A DNA stretch of 64,000 nucleotides. Source: Longimicrobium terrae (lineage in GTDB: Bacteria > Gemmatimonadota > Gemmatimonadetes > Longimicrobiales > Longimicrobiaceae). Position 1 is the stretch's first letter. Every line of letters begins with the position of its first letter. The stretch is taken from the NCBI RefSeq assembly GCF_014202995.1, contig NZ_JACHIA010000007.1:124001-188000 (forward strand), read 5' to 3'. The notes beneath the pieces are model-generated. The model had not been told where the DNA came from and did not search any database. It worked only from the letters and a program-made list of their open reading frames with translations. This document shows, piece after piece, positions 24,751 to 33,277 of this stretch. The position numbers and the translations under genes are program-made.

Positions 24751-25305
24751 ATGAAGACGGCACCCCTGGACCACGAGGCGACGATTGAGGACCTCTGGAA
24801 GGTGGAAGGGCGGGCGGAGCTCATCGATGGGCAGATCGTCGAGATGAGCCCCACAGGAAAGCGGCCCGGCTGGGCGGCTGCCGTGATTCACCGGTCGCTC
24901 GAGCAGCAGGAAGTCGGTGGCGCGGGCACAGTAGTCAGCCAAGGCGTTGGCTTTGTGCTGCGGACACCACGCACCCAGATGCTCAGCCCGGATGTGGCGT
25001 GGTGGACCGGCCACACGGATCTGGACGGTGAATTCTACGCGGGCGCCCCCGCGCTCGCCGTGGAAATCCGAAGCAAGACGGATTACGGCTTTGCCGCGGA
25101 ACGCGCGATGGCGTACAAGCGCAGCCTCTACTTCGCCGGTGGCTGCACGGTGGTGTGGGATGTAGATGTTCTGCGCGATGAAACCATCCGCGTGTGCCGC
25201 CCAGACGATGAAACGGGAACGGTGTTTCACCGCGGCGAACTCGCCGACGCGGAGCCCGTGGTCCCCGGCTGGCGCTTCGCTGTCGATGATCTGTTCACCC
25301 GATGA
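24751..25305 (+). CDS. Uma2-family putative PD-(D/E)XK protein, paralogue 3
   Basis: 184 residues. Same family: 'TIEDLWKVEGRAELIDGQIV', 'MSPTGKRP', Asp in 'LSPDVAWWTG', 'LAVEIRSKTDYG' with the conserved Glu, 'AMAYKRSLYFAGGCTVVWDVD', and the C-terminal 'GELADAEPVVPGWRFAVDDLF' signature. It is clearly diverged from paralogues 1 and 2 and shares its MKTAP start and leader with paralogue 4. ATG follows AAAGGAGTGAG. It probably forms its own transcription unit, since a promoter and a hairpin flank it. Confidence 0.85.
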   Translation: MKTAPLDHEATIEDLWKVEGRAELIDGQIVEMSPTGKRPGWAAAVIHRSLEQQEVGGAGTVVSQGVGFVLRTPRTQMLSPDVAWWTGHTDLDGEFYAGAPALAVEIRSKTDYGFAAERAMAYKRSLYFAGGCTVVWDVDVLRDETIRVCRPDDETGTVFHRGELADAEPVVPGWRFAVDDLFTR

Positions 25306-25378
25306 CGTTGGGAAGCGGCGTGTTTGCCGCTGTTCCAGCCTACGGCTCGGTAACGCGGATCGCCTGATTCACACCGGA

Positions 25379-25504
25379 CCCGCCACAGATGTGCGCTAAG
25401 TACCACGTGTGGCGGGTTTTACGCCCTTGCCACGCTCCGTCCGGTCCGTTAGCATTGCTCGCCGGCCGGAGACCCGTTCCGAGCCGGCCGCAAAAAGGAG
25501 TGAG
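25379..25504 (+). promoter_or_regulatory. Uma2 leader module, copy 4
   Basis: Hairpin CCCGCCAC (25379-25386)/GTGGCGGG (25409-25416) followed by TTTTA; TTGCCA (25427-25432), 17-bp spacer, TAGCAT (25450-25455), AAAAAGGAG before the ATG. The loop keeps the 'GATGTGCGCTAAGT'-type sequence seen in copies 2 and 3. Confidence 0.85.
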
Positions 25505-26053
25505 ATGAAAACCGCACCCCCGGATCGTGAGGCGACCCTTGAGGACCTTGAACAGGTGGAGGGCAAGGCCGAACTCGTGGACGGCAGGCTGGTTCTGGTG
25601 AGCCCGGCGGGTGACCTGCACGGCACTGCGGCGCTCAACGTGGCCACAAGCCTCAAGCTCTACCAGCGCGATCACGGTGGCGGCCGGGCGTACGGCGACA
25701 ACGTGGGGTTCGTCCTGCGGCCGCGGACAGCCTACGCGCCCGATGCGAGCTGGTACGTGGGACCACGATCGGGCGCGCGCATCCTGGAAGGCGCGCCCGT
25801 GCTGGCCGTAGAAGTCCGCAGCCCTGACGACTACGGACTGCGGGCTGAACAGCGCTTGAGCGCAAAGCGCGCCGAGTACTTCGCCGCGGGAACGCTGGTG
25901 GTGTGGGACGTGGACGTCGTCCGTGACCACCGGGTCCGCGTATATCGCTCAGCGCAACCGTTCGAGCCGGCGGTCTTGGGGCGCGGCGAAACGGCGGACG
26001 CGGAGCCCGCCGTTCCGGGGTGGAGGTTTCCCGTGGACGAACTGTTCGAGTAA
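25505..26053 (+). CDS. Uma2-family putative PD-(D/E)XK protein, paralogue 4
   Basis: 182 residues, the most diverged of the four. Conserved parts: 'TLEDLEQVEGKAELVDGRLV', 'APDASWYVGP', 'VLAVEVRSPDDYG' with the Glu, 'LSAKRAEYFAAGTLVVWDVD' with Lys and Tyr, and the C-terminal 'GETADAEPAVPGWRFPVDEL'. The EVRSPDDYG segment is closest to the family consensus EV-x-SP. It is the last member of the array; the next gene starts 110 bp on and has no copy of the leader module. Confidence 0.85.
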   Translation: MKTAPPDREATLEDLEQVEGKAELVDGRLVLVSPAGDLHGTAALNVATSLKLYQRDHGGGRAYGDNVGFVLRPRTAYAPDASWYVGPRSGARILEGAPVLAVEVRSPDDYGLRAEQRLSAKRAEYFAAGTLVVWDVDVVRDHRVRVYRSAQPFEPAVLGRGETADAEPAVPGWRFPVDELFE

Positions 26054-26163
26054 GGTGCCGCCCGGCCTGAACGGGCCTCGCCGCTCGAAATGGCTCCGGC
26101 GGTGCTTGCGGTGGCGGGTTGGGAGAGGCAGTTTCGCGGGATGGACCCGCGCCCCCCGACCTC

Positions 26164-26787
26164 ATGAGGCTTCCCCTCTTTCCACTCCCCGTGGTGCTGT
26201 TTCCCGGCGCCCCCATGCCGCTGCATGTATTTGAGCCGCGGTACAGGCAGCTGGTGGCGCGCTGCGTGGAGGCCGACAACCGCTTCGGGCTGGTGTATCA
26301 CGATCCCGACCGGCACGGCCCGTTCAGCACCGAAAACGGGGGCGTGGGGTGCGTCGCCCACATCCTCAAGTTTCAGCCGCTGCCCGACGGGCGCTCGCTG
26401 ATTCTGTGCCGCGGGCAGGAGCGCTTTCACATCGAAGACGGCATCGAATCCGGCGTTCCGTACTACGAAGCGCTCGTAGGACCGTACGAGGACGAGCGCG
26501 AGGACAAGCGCGGCCTGGCCGCCCGCCGGCAGCGCACCATCGACCTGTTTCACCGCGTGCTGGAAGAGGTGGTGCACTACAAGCAGCCGTACCCGGAGAT
26601 CGACCGCACCGTGGAAACGGGGTTCCAGATCGCGCAGGCCATTCGCATCGATCCGGAGTGGCAGCAGGAGTTGCTGCAGACCCGGCGCGAGCGGGAGCGG
26701 CTGGCGCAGCTGGACGACCTGCTGCGCGTGGTGCTGGAGCGGGGCACGCTGGAACCTCCACCCAGCGGCGAAACCTTCGGGTTCTGA
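26164..26787 (+). CDS. Lon substrate-binding (LON-N) domain protein
   Basis: 207 residues. 'LPLFPLPVVLFPGAPMPLHVFEPRYRQLV' at the N terminus is the classic LON-N domain start, followed by a helical C-terminal part ('RQRTIDLFHRVLEEVVHYKQ', 'LLQTRRERERLAQLDDLLRV'). There is no AAA+ or protease domain, so this is a stand-alone LON-N protein, often annotated as a peptidase S16 Lon-domain protein; such proteins may bind unfolded or specific client proteins. The ATG at 26164 is chosen over 26119 since the domain begins at once. Plus-strand single gene between the Uma2 array and the DUF1460 gene. Confidence 0.9.
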   Translation: MRLPLFPLPVVLFPGAPMPLHVFEPRYRQLVARCVEADNRFGLVYHDPDRHGPFSTENGGVGCVAHILKFQPLPDGRSLILCRGQERFHIEDGIESGVPYYEALVGPYEDEREDKRGLAARRQRTIDLFHRVLEEVVHYKQPYPEIDRTVETGFQIAQAIRIDPEWQQELLQTRRERERLAQLDDLLRVVLERGTLEPPPSGETFGF

Positions 26788-26958
26788 AGCAGGCGCGCTT
26801 CGCAGACAGCAGGCAGGCGCGATCACCACTTCACCGAAGCCCGGCATCCACCGGCCGGCGATCCGCGCGCTCAACGATGCGCCAGCGGGGTACAGCGGAA
26901 CGGAGGCGCGGCAGATCACGCGGCGCAAACGGCATCAGCACTGAACGATCAGCATCGC

Positions 26959-27855
26959 ATGACAATTTCACGCAGGTCCTTTCTTGCGCGCGCCGCCGCG
27001 TCTGCGGCCGCCGCACTCGCCGGGGCGCCCGCCGCCCTGCACGCCTCGCCGCCGGACGACCGCGCGCGGCTGGCGGAGTGGGTGCGGGCACTGCGCGCGT
27101 CTCCGGCCGCGGCTGAGGGCGCGCCGTTCGGCCCGTGGGTGTCGCGCGCGGCGCAGCGCATGATCGGCGCGCCGTACGCGGCGCACACGCTGGAGCAGTA
27201 CCTGGATGCGGGCGGCTCGCCCGGCGCCGAGCCGCTGACGCTGGACCTGGCGCGCTTCGACTGCGTGTCGCTGGTGGAGTCGGCGCTGGCCGTGGCGCGC
27301 ACGGCGGCGGCCGGCGGCGGGTGGGACCGGTTTGCCCGCGAAGTGGAGCGCATGCGCTACCGCGGCGGGCGGCGCGAGGGGTACGCCAGCCGGCTGCACT
27401 ACTTCAGCGAGTGGATCGCGGACGGCGCGCGCCGCGGGCTGGTGCGCGACGTGGGCGCGGAGCTGGGGGGCGAGAACGACGGGCGGCCGCTGCGCTTCAT
27501 GACCGAGCACCGCGCCAGCTACGCCGCCCTGCGCGACGACGCCGTGTTCCGCGCCATCGGCGGGCGCGAGCGGGCGCTGGACGGTGTTCCGCGCATGCTG
27601 GTGCCCACGGAACGCATCGCCGGGGTGCAGGACCGAATCCAGACCGGGGACGTGCTGGCGTTCGGCACGGCGATCCCCGGGCTGGACGTGACCCACACCG
27701 GGCTGGCGCACCGCGGCGGCGACGGCGTGCTGCGCGTGCTGCACGCGCCGCTGTCCGGCGGCGCGGTGGAAATCAGCCGGTCCACCCTCCCCGAGTACGT
27801 GGGCGCCATCCGCCGGGCCACCGGCATCCTCATCGCGCGTCCGCTTCGGGGCTGA
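26959..27855 (+). CDS. Tat-exported DUF1460 (NlpC/P60-like) amidase
   Basis: 298 residues. Twin-Arg signal 'SRRSFLARAAASAAAALAG' with a cleavage region near 'LHASPP' (about 29). The DUF1460 domain has the catalytic Cys102 in 'RFDCVSLVES' and His in 'DVTHTGLAHRG' (about 244), plus 'DRIQTGDVLAFGTAIPGLDV'. DUF1460 enzymes are N-acetylmuramoyl-L-alanine amidase-like hydrolases acting in the periplasm, probably on murein peptides. It sits just upstream of susCD but a promoter lies between them. The 171 bp before it hold nothing recognisable. Confidence 0.88.
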   Translation: MTISRRSFLARAAASAAAALAGAPAALHASPPDDRARLAEWVRALRASPAAAEGAPFGPWVSRAAQRMIGAPYAAHTLEQYLDAGGSPGAEPLTLDLARFDCVSLVESALAVARTAAAGGGWDRFAREVERMRYRGGRREGYASRLHYFSEWIADGARRGLVRDVGAELGGENDGRPLRFMTEHRASYAALRDDAVFRAIGGRERALDGVPRMLVPTERIAGVQDRIQTGDVLAFGTAIPGLDVTHTGLAHRGGDGVLRVLHAPLSGGAVEISRSTLPEYVGAIRRATGILIARPLRG

Positions 27856-27881
27856 AACGGGGCCGCAACGCGCGCAAGACG

Positions 27882-27910
27882 TTGCGGTTACGGCTCAATC
27901 ACACTATCTG
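27882..27910 (+). promoter_or_regulatory. Candidate promoter of susCD
   Basis: TTGCGG, 17-bp spacer, TATCTG in an AT-richer stretch 122 bp before the SusC start. The long leader could hold control elements; none is recognised. Confidence 0.5.
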
Positions 27911-28031
27911 TAAACATACGGACAGGCTGCACGCGGCGCGCGACGGAGTGGTCGCGTGCCGCGCGTCCGTGTCCGCGCACCCGTCCTCCCAGACGGTGCG
28001 CTCACGCACAATCCCCCAGGAGAACCGCCTG

Positions 28032-31000
28032 ATGCACCCCTCCCCCACGCGCCGCTGGCTCGGCGCGCTGCTGCTGGCCCTGGCCGGGCTGATGCCCGCC
28101 CGCGCCTCCGCGCAGCAGACGACGTACACCATCATCGGCACGGTGGTGGACGCCGCAACCCGCTCGCCCATCGCGGACGCCACCGTCCAGCTGCGCACCG
28201 GCGCGCAGGGCTCCGTGCCGCGCACGGTGACCGACGCCGCGGGCCGCTACACCCTGCGCGCGCCGCTCGCCGCGGGCACGTACACGATCGAGGCGACCCA
28301 GTTGGGCCGCTCCGCCGCGACCCGCCAGATCACCCTGGGCGCCTCCGCGGCCGTGCAGGTGGAGCCGCTGCTGCTGTCCAGCGGCGTGCTGCAGCTGGAA
28401 GAAGTCGTGGTCACGGGCACCGGCGCGCCGGTGGAGCGCCGCGAGGTGGGCAACACGGTGTCGTCGGTGAGCGGCGAGGAAATCGCCCGCGCGCCCGCCG
28501 CCACCTCCATCGACCAGGCGCTGCAGGGCCGCATCGCGGGCGCGCAGATCAGCGAGTCGTCGGGCCAGCCCGGCGGCGGCGTCAGCATCCGCCTGCGCGG
28601 CACCAACACCATCCTGGGCAACGCCGAGCCGCTGATCGTCATCGACGGCGTGATCGTCGACAACAACAACGAGGCGCTGATCGGGCTGGGCGCGAACGCC
28701 ACGCGCTCCAACACCGCCCTCACCAACCGCCTGTCCGACATTCCGCCCGACGACATCGAACGGGTGGAAGTGCTCAAGGGCGCCGCGGCGGCCGCGCTGT
28801 ACGGCTCGCGCGCCAACAGCGGCGTCATTCAGATCTTTACCCGCCGCGGCCGCAGCGGCACGCCCCAGATCCGCTTCAGCACCGAGATGCAGGCGTCGCG
28901 CACGCCGGGCTTTCTGGACCTGAACATGGAGCCGCTCATCGGCCCGGCGGACGTGGCGGCCGACGCGTCGCTGCGCCCCCGCCTGGGGCAGCCGGTGGAA
29001 CGCTACGACATCCAGGACCGGATCTTTCAGACCGGCTACGGCACCAGCAACCAGCTTTCGGTGTCGGGCGGCACGACTACCGGGACCTCGTACTACCTGT
29101 CGGGGAACTGGAACGAGGAAGACGGCATCGTGCGCTCCACCGGCTACCGGCGCTACGGCGGCCGGGCCCGCGTGTCGCAGCGGCTGTCCAACTGGCTGGA
29201 AGTGGGCGTCAACGGCAGCTACCTGCGCACCCGCACCAACCTGGTTCCCGAGGGCGAGCAGACGCAGGGCATTCTCACCAGCGTCGTCTTCACCCCCACG
29301 TACTTCAACCCGGCGGCCATCGACAGCGTATACGGCCGTTACGCGTACAGCCCGGTGATCGGCACTAACGTGCTGGACGTCATCGAGAACTGGAAGGCGC
29401 AGAACAGCGTCACCCGCTTTCTGGGCAACGTGCAGGCGACGGCAACCCCCCTTCGCAACCTGACGCTCACCTACCTGGCGGGCGTGGACGACGGGCGCGA
29501 AGAGGCCGCGTACCTGCAACCGTTCCGCGCTACCTCGGTGGCCTTCACGGGATCCTTGCAGGCGCCCGTGCGTTCCGTGCGCCGCTTCAACAACGACTTC
29601 ACGGCCGCTTTGGTGTCGCCCCTGCGCCCCGGCGTCGAATTGAACAGCGTGGCGGGCTTCCGCTACACCGACGACCGCACCAACACCATCCGCGCGGGTG
29701 CGAGCAGCCTGCTTCCCGGCGCCACCCTCGCCAACGGACCCGTGCAGACCGCGTCGCAGACCCTGGTGCAGCTGCGCACCATGGGCGGCTACATCCAGGA
29801 GCGCCTGTCGCTGGCCGACCGCCTGTTCCTTACCGCGGGCGTGAACATGGAGGCCTCGTCCGCCTTTGGTGCCGACCAGCGCTGGCAGGCGTTCCCCCGC
29901 GTGAGCGCTTCGTACGTGGTGGATGAACAGCCCGGCTTCAGCGAGGGCCTGCTGGGCAGCGTGTTCAGCGGCCTCCGCCTGCGCGCGGCGTACGGGCAGA
30001 CGGGCGGCCAGCCGCCCAGCGAGTACCTGAACCAGGTCACCTACACCAATGTGGCGTACGGCGGCCTTTCCGGCCTGCGCCCGCCCACGCTGGCGCCCAG
30101 CCCCGACCTGAAGCCCGAGCGTCAGCGCGAATACGAGTTTGGTGCCGACGCCAGCTTCCTGGGCGACCGCCTGGCCGCGGAGCTCACGTACTATGACAAG
30201 CGCACCTCGGACCTGGTGCTGAGCGTTCCCCTCGCCACCACCAGCGGCTTCGCCACCCAGTTCCGCAACGTGGGCGAGCTCACCAACCGCGGCGTGGAGG
30301 CTTCCTTCAGCAGCGCCAACGTGCAGCGTGAAAACTTCCGCTGGAACACGCGGCTGCTGCTGGCGCACAACCGCAACCGCATCGAACGGCTGAACCAGCG
30401 CTCCGACACCATCACCTTCGAGTACCTGAATGCGGTGGTCGAGGGGCAGCCCCTGGGCGTGTTCCTGGGCCGCGTGTACCCGCGCGACGCCAACGGCAAC
30501 ATCATCTACAGCGCCGCTGGGACGCCCGTGGGCGCCCGCGACACGGTGTTCAACGCCAGCGGCGGCGTGCAGTCGGTGTCCATCCGCCGGCGCGTGCTGG
30601 GTGACCCCAACCCGGACCTCACGGCCTCGCTGTCCAACAACTTCACCATCCGCGGCGTGGAAGTGGGCGTGCTGTTCGACGGGCGCTTCGGCAACGACGT
30701 GGCCAACTTCACCCGCCGTAGCGCCGACTACTTCGGCTCGTCGCCCAACGCGGGCGTGGAAGCGCGTGGCGACACCATCGTAGGCACCTTCGTGCGCAAC
30801 AACGAGCGCAACCTGCTCTACGAAGAGTTCATCGAGGACGGCAGCTTCGTGAAGCTGCGAGAGATTTCGCTGGGCTTCCGCTTTGACCAGCCCTGGGTGC
30901 GCCGCTTTGGCGCCAGCGACATGGGCCTGCGCGTGGCCGCCCGCAACCTGTACACGTGGACGGACTACTCCGGGATCGACCCCGAGGTGAACGTGTTTGC

Positions 31001-31085
31001 GGCCAGCACGGTGGCGCGCGGTGTCGACTTTTCTACCACACCCATCCCGCGCACCCTCGTGGTGGGCCTGGACTTCAACTTCTGA
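28032..31085 (+). CDS. SusC/RagA-type TonB-dependent outer-membrane transporter
   Basis: 1017 residues. Signal peptide to 'ARASAQ' (about 28), a carboxypeptidase-regulatory-like domain ('IIGTVVDAATRSPIADATVQL', about 34-110), the TonB/plug boundary 'LEEVVVTGTGAPVERREVGN', plug motifs 'DQALQGRIAGAQI', 'VSIRLRGTNTILGNAEPLIV' and 'NDIERVEVLKGAAAAALYGS'-type sequence, then a long barrel ending in 'PRTLVVGLDFNF' with terminal Phe. It imports large nutrients such as glycans or peptides together with the SusD lipoprotein encoded 8 bp downstream. No glycoside hydrolase or anti-sigma pair is adjacent, so the ligand is unknown. ATG after CAGGAGAA. Confidence 0.95.
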   Translation: MHPSPTRRWLGALLLALAGLMPARASAQQTTYTIIGTVVDAATRSPIADATVQLRTGAQGSVPRTVTDAAGRYTLRAPLAAGTYTIEATQLGRSAATRQITLGASAAVQVEPLLLSSGVLQLEEVVVTGTGAPVERREVGNTVSSVSGEEIARAPAATSIDQALQGRIAGAQISESSGQPGGGVSIRLRGTNTILGNAEPLIVIDGVIVDNNNEALIGLGANATRSNTALTNRLSDIPPDDIERVEVLKGAAAAALYGSRANSGVIQIFTRRGRSGTPQIRFSTEMQASRTPGFLDLNMEPLIGPADVAADASLRPRLGQPVERYDIQDRIFQTGYGTSNQLSVSGGTTTGTSYYLSGNWNEEDGIVRSTGYRRYGGRARVSQRLSNWLEVGVNGSYLRTRTNLVPEGEQTQGILTSVVFTPTYFNPAAIDSVYGRYAYSPVIGTNVLDVIENWKAQNSVTRFLGNVQATATPLRNLTLTYLAGVDDGREEAAYLQPFRATSVAFTGSLQAPVRSVRRFNNDFTAALVSPLRPGVELNSVAGFRYTDDRTNTIRAGASSLLPGATLANGPVQTASQTLVQLRTMGGYIQERLSLADRLFLTAGVNMEASSAFGADQRWQAFPRVSASYVVDEQPGFSEGLLGSVFSGLRLRAAYGQTGGQPPSEYLNQVTYTNVAYGGLSGLRPPTLAPSPDLKPERQREYEFGADASFLGDRLAAELTYYDKRTSDLVLSVPLATTSGFATQFRNVGELTNRGVEASFSSANVQRENFRWNTRLLLAHNRNRIERLNQRSDTITFEYLNAVVEGQPLGVFLGRVYPRDANGNIIYSAAGTPVGARDTVFNASGGVQSVSIRRRVLGDPNPDLTASLSNNFTIRGVEVGVLFDGRFGNDVANFTRRSADYFGSSPNAGVEARGDTIVGTFVRNNERNLLYEEFIEDGSFVKLREISLGFRFDQPWVRRFGASDMGLRVAARNLYTWTDYSGIDPEVNVFAASTVARGVDFSTTPIPRTLVVGLDFNF

Positions 31086-31093
31086 GGCGACGC

Positions 31094-32419
31094 ATGAGAC
31101 ATATCCATACGCCCCGCCGCGCGGCGCGCGCGTTCGGCCTGGTGGCGGTCGCCGCCGTGGCCGCGGGGTGCAGCCTGGACCTGGTGAACCCCAACGCGCC
31201 CGGGGAAGAAGAGGTCCTGAACAGCCCGGAGCTCATCCTCATCACTGCGGTGGGGCTGCAGAGCCAGTACGCCGACAACGTGCTGCTCCTCATCCGTGCT
31301 CCCGAGCTGGTGACCGACCAGTGGTCTACTCGTCCCTTGGCGCTGCCGGCCGACCAGTCGCTGGTGCGCGGCGACGTGGACCCCACCTTCGGCGTGGTGA
31401 GCGACCCGTTCGCCGCGGCGTACCGCATTGCGCGGTCGGCCGACGTGCTCACGCGCAGCGCGCCCGGCGTGAACCTGAGCCGCGGCCAGCAGGTGGGCAT
31501 TTCGGTGCTTTCCAAGCTGCTGCGCGCCATGGCGGTGGGGAACCTGACCACGCAGTACCAGAACCTTCCCGCCACGTACGATTCGGTGGGCGCGGTGCCG
31601 CTTCCCGCCGGCCAGGTGCGCGACAGCGTCATCGCGCTGCTGGAAAGCGCGCGCGGCGAGCTTCTGGCCACCACCGACGCGGAGCTGGCGCCGTTCGTGG
31701 CGCGGGTGCTGACCCCCACCACCGGCACGGGGATCAACCTGCGCTCCACGGTGGACGCCATGCTGGCGCGGTACTACCTGTTCGACGGGCGGTACAACGA
31801 GGCCATCGCCGCCGCCGGCCGGGTGAACCTGGGCGTCACGTCGCTGCTGCAGTACCCCAACCCGGGAATGAACCCGGTGTGGAACTACATGTCGGGGCTG
31901 CGCTACGTAGGCGCCCGCCGCGAGTTCTTTACCGACGCGCAGGCGGGCGACGCCCGCCCGGCGTTCTGGGCCAACCGCGCCGTGGGTACGGCCGGCCTGC
32001 CGGACTCCGCGTTTGATTTCCGCGGCTACGCGGGCAGCCGCAACGATCCGTATCCGCTGTACCTGCCGGACGAGATGCGGCTGATTCAGGCCGAGGCGCA
32101 GGCGCGCCTGGGCAACCTGACGGCGGCCGCGGTGCTGATCAACGCGGTGCGGACGGATGGAACGGGCGCGGGCGGAGCCTGCACCGTGTCCACCACGGAG
32201 CCGCGCGCCTGCCTGCCGGCGCTCCCCGAGACGGCGCTCGACACGCCGGGCGAGGTGTTCGCGCAGATCCTGTACGAGCGCCGGTACGAGCTGTTCGGGC
32301 AGGGCCTGCGCTGGGAAGACCTGCGGCGCCTGGCGGCGTTCACCACCGAGCGGCCTTCCATGCAGTACCTGCCGTTCCCGCAGAGCGAGTGCGACCGCAA
32401 CCCCAACGCGGGCTGCTGA
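31094..32419 (+). CDS. SusD/RagB-type surface lipoprotein
   Basis: 441 residues. Lipoprotein signal with lipobox 'VAAGC' at about 22-26, then 'SLDLVNPNAPGEEEVLNSPE', typical of SusD starts. Helical TPR-like core and the C-terminal SusD region 'ILYERRYELFGQGLRWEDLRRL' are present. SusD covers the SusC barrel and captures ligand. It is shorter than many Bacteroidota SusD proteins (500-600), as is usual in this type of pair. It closes the operon; a perfect 48-bp palindromic terminator follows. Confidence 0.93.
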   Translation: MRHIHTPRRAARAFGLVAVAAVAAGCSLDLVNPNAPGEEEVLNSPELILITAVGLQSQYADNVLLLIRAPELVTDQWSTRPLALPADQSLVRGDVDPTFGVVSDPFAAAYRIARSADVLTRSAPGVNLSRGQQVGISVLSKLLRAMAVGNLTTQYQNLPATYDSVGAVPLPAGQVRDSVIALLESARGELLATTDAELAPFVARVLTPTTGTGINLRSTVDAMLARYYLFDGRYNEAIAAAGRVNLGVTSLLQYPNPGMNPVWNYMSGLRYVGARREFFTDAQAGDARPAFWANRAVGTAGLPDSAFDFRGYAGSRNDPYPLYLPDEMRLIQAEAQARLGNLTAAAVLINAVRTDGTGAGGACTVSTTEPRACLPALPETALDTPGEVFAQILYERRYELFGQGLRWEDLRRLAAFTTERPSMQYLPFPQSECDRNPNAGC

Positions 32420-32442
32420 TCGCCTGATCCGCTCGGCGGGGT

Positions 32443-32490
32443 GATGAAAAGAAGAGGGCGGGCCCGCGCGGGCCCGCCCTCTTCTTTTCA
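32443..32490. terminator. Perfect 48-bp palindromic terminator
   Basis: TGAAAAGAAGAGGGCGGGCC and its exact reverse complement around GC-rich centre, between convergent stops at 32419 (+) and 32521 (-). Works in both directions. Confidence 0.9.
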
Positions 32491-32520
32491 TCTGTGCCAG
32501 AATCTGTTCAGCGAATCCCG

Positions 32521-33090
32521 TCACCCCGGGCGCAGTCCCGTAAGCAGCATCATCGACATGAAAAAGGCGAGGACGACGAACGGCAGAATGCGGTGCCACC
32601 GTTCCGCGCGGATCAGGACGGCGCTCAGCCCCAGCAGCATGAAGATGATCTCGTACGGCCGCTCCGGCGTGATCAGATCGTCGTGCTGGATCAGCACGTT
32701 GCGAAAGATGCTGAGCGCGGGGATGATCGTGAGCATTCCGTAGAACCACACGCGGTTCTCGTGGTAGTGGTCGCGCAACGAAAGCTCGCCCTGCGTGTCG
32801 AAGTCCGGCAGCACCAGCACGGCCATCAGGTACAGCAGCACCGGGTTCAGCAGAAAGAGCAGAAAGGCGAAGTAGTTGTTCTCCACCTCGCTGCCGTAGC
32901 CCAGGTTGCCCCACCAGAACTGCACGTGCGCCAGAAACACGAGCACCATGCTGAGGAGCGTGGGCAGGTACATGCGCACGCGCCGCCGCGCCACCACCAG
33001 CTTGCCCGCCCCGGACAGCAGGTGCGAAATCCCCAGCCCCACCACGATGGAAACGAGGACGGACAGGTATTCGGTGGGGTTGATGGGCAT
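32521..33090 (-). CDS. Polytopic membrane protein, family not recognised
   Basis: 189 residues with about five or six transmembrane helices ('EYLSVLVSIVVGLGISHLLSG', 'LLSMVLVFLAHVQFWW', 'FLLFLLNPVLLYLMAVLVL', 'FYGMLTIIPALSIFRNVLI', 'EIIFMLLGLSAVLI', 'ILPFVVLAFFMSMMLL'). The N-terminal 'PTEYLSVLVSIVVGLGISHLL' is seen in many hypothetical integral membrane proteins. No catalytic motif stands out. ATG at 33090; a GTGCGTGAGT-type repeat lies just upstream (33101-33130), where its promoter would be expected. Confidence 0.75.
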   Translation of the reverse strand: MPINPTEYLSVLVSIVVGLGISHLLSGAGKLVVARRRVRMYLPTLLSMVLVFLAHVQFWWGNLGYGSEVENNYFAFLLFLLNPVLLYLMAVLVLPDFDTQGELSLRDHYHENRVWFYGMLTIIPALSIFRNVLIQHDDLITPERPYEIIFMLLGLSAVLIRAERWHRILPFVVLAFFMSMMLLTGLRPG

Positions 33091-33100
33091 CGGGGAGGGG

Positions 33101-33130
33101 GAGTGCGTGAGTGCTGTGTGCGTGAGTGCG
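33101..33130. repeat. Short GTGCGTGAGT-type array
   Basis: Three units, same family as 6303, 52423, 54676, 58801 and 59307. Confidence 0.8.
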
Positions 33131-33212
33131 GAAGGATGACGGCACCCACTCTGCTGCCTGCGTGATCCGTCCGCCTTCTCCGCGGAAGACCGGATCGATC
33201 TCCAATAATACG

Positions 33213-33244
33213 AACGCCCTCCGCCGGGAACAGCGAAGGGCGTG
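33213..33244 (-). terminator. Terminator of the ceramide operon
   Basis: ACGCCCT...AGGGCGT hairpin 34 bp past the stop at 33278; on the minus strand followed by TCGTATTATT. Confidence 0.65.
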
Positions 33245-33277
33245 CGATGGAGTGTTTCGATCGAGTAAAGACGCAAG

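Noticed and set aside
23201-25504. Integron-type attC sites between the Uma2 genes
   Set aside because: The hairpins are short and lack the RYYYAAC and GTTRRRY core sites at their ends, and no integron integrase is in the window. The GTTAGC in the promoter does not fit GTTRRRY.
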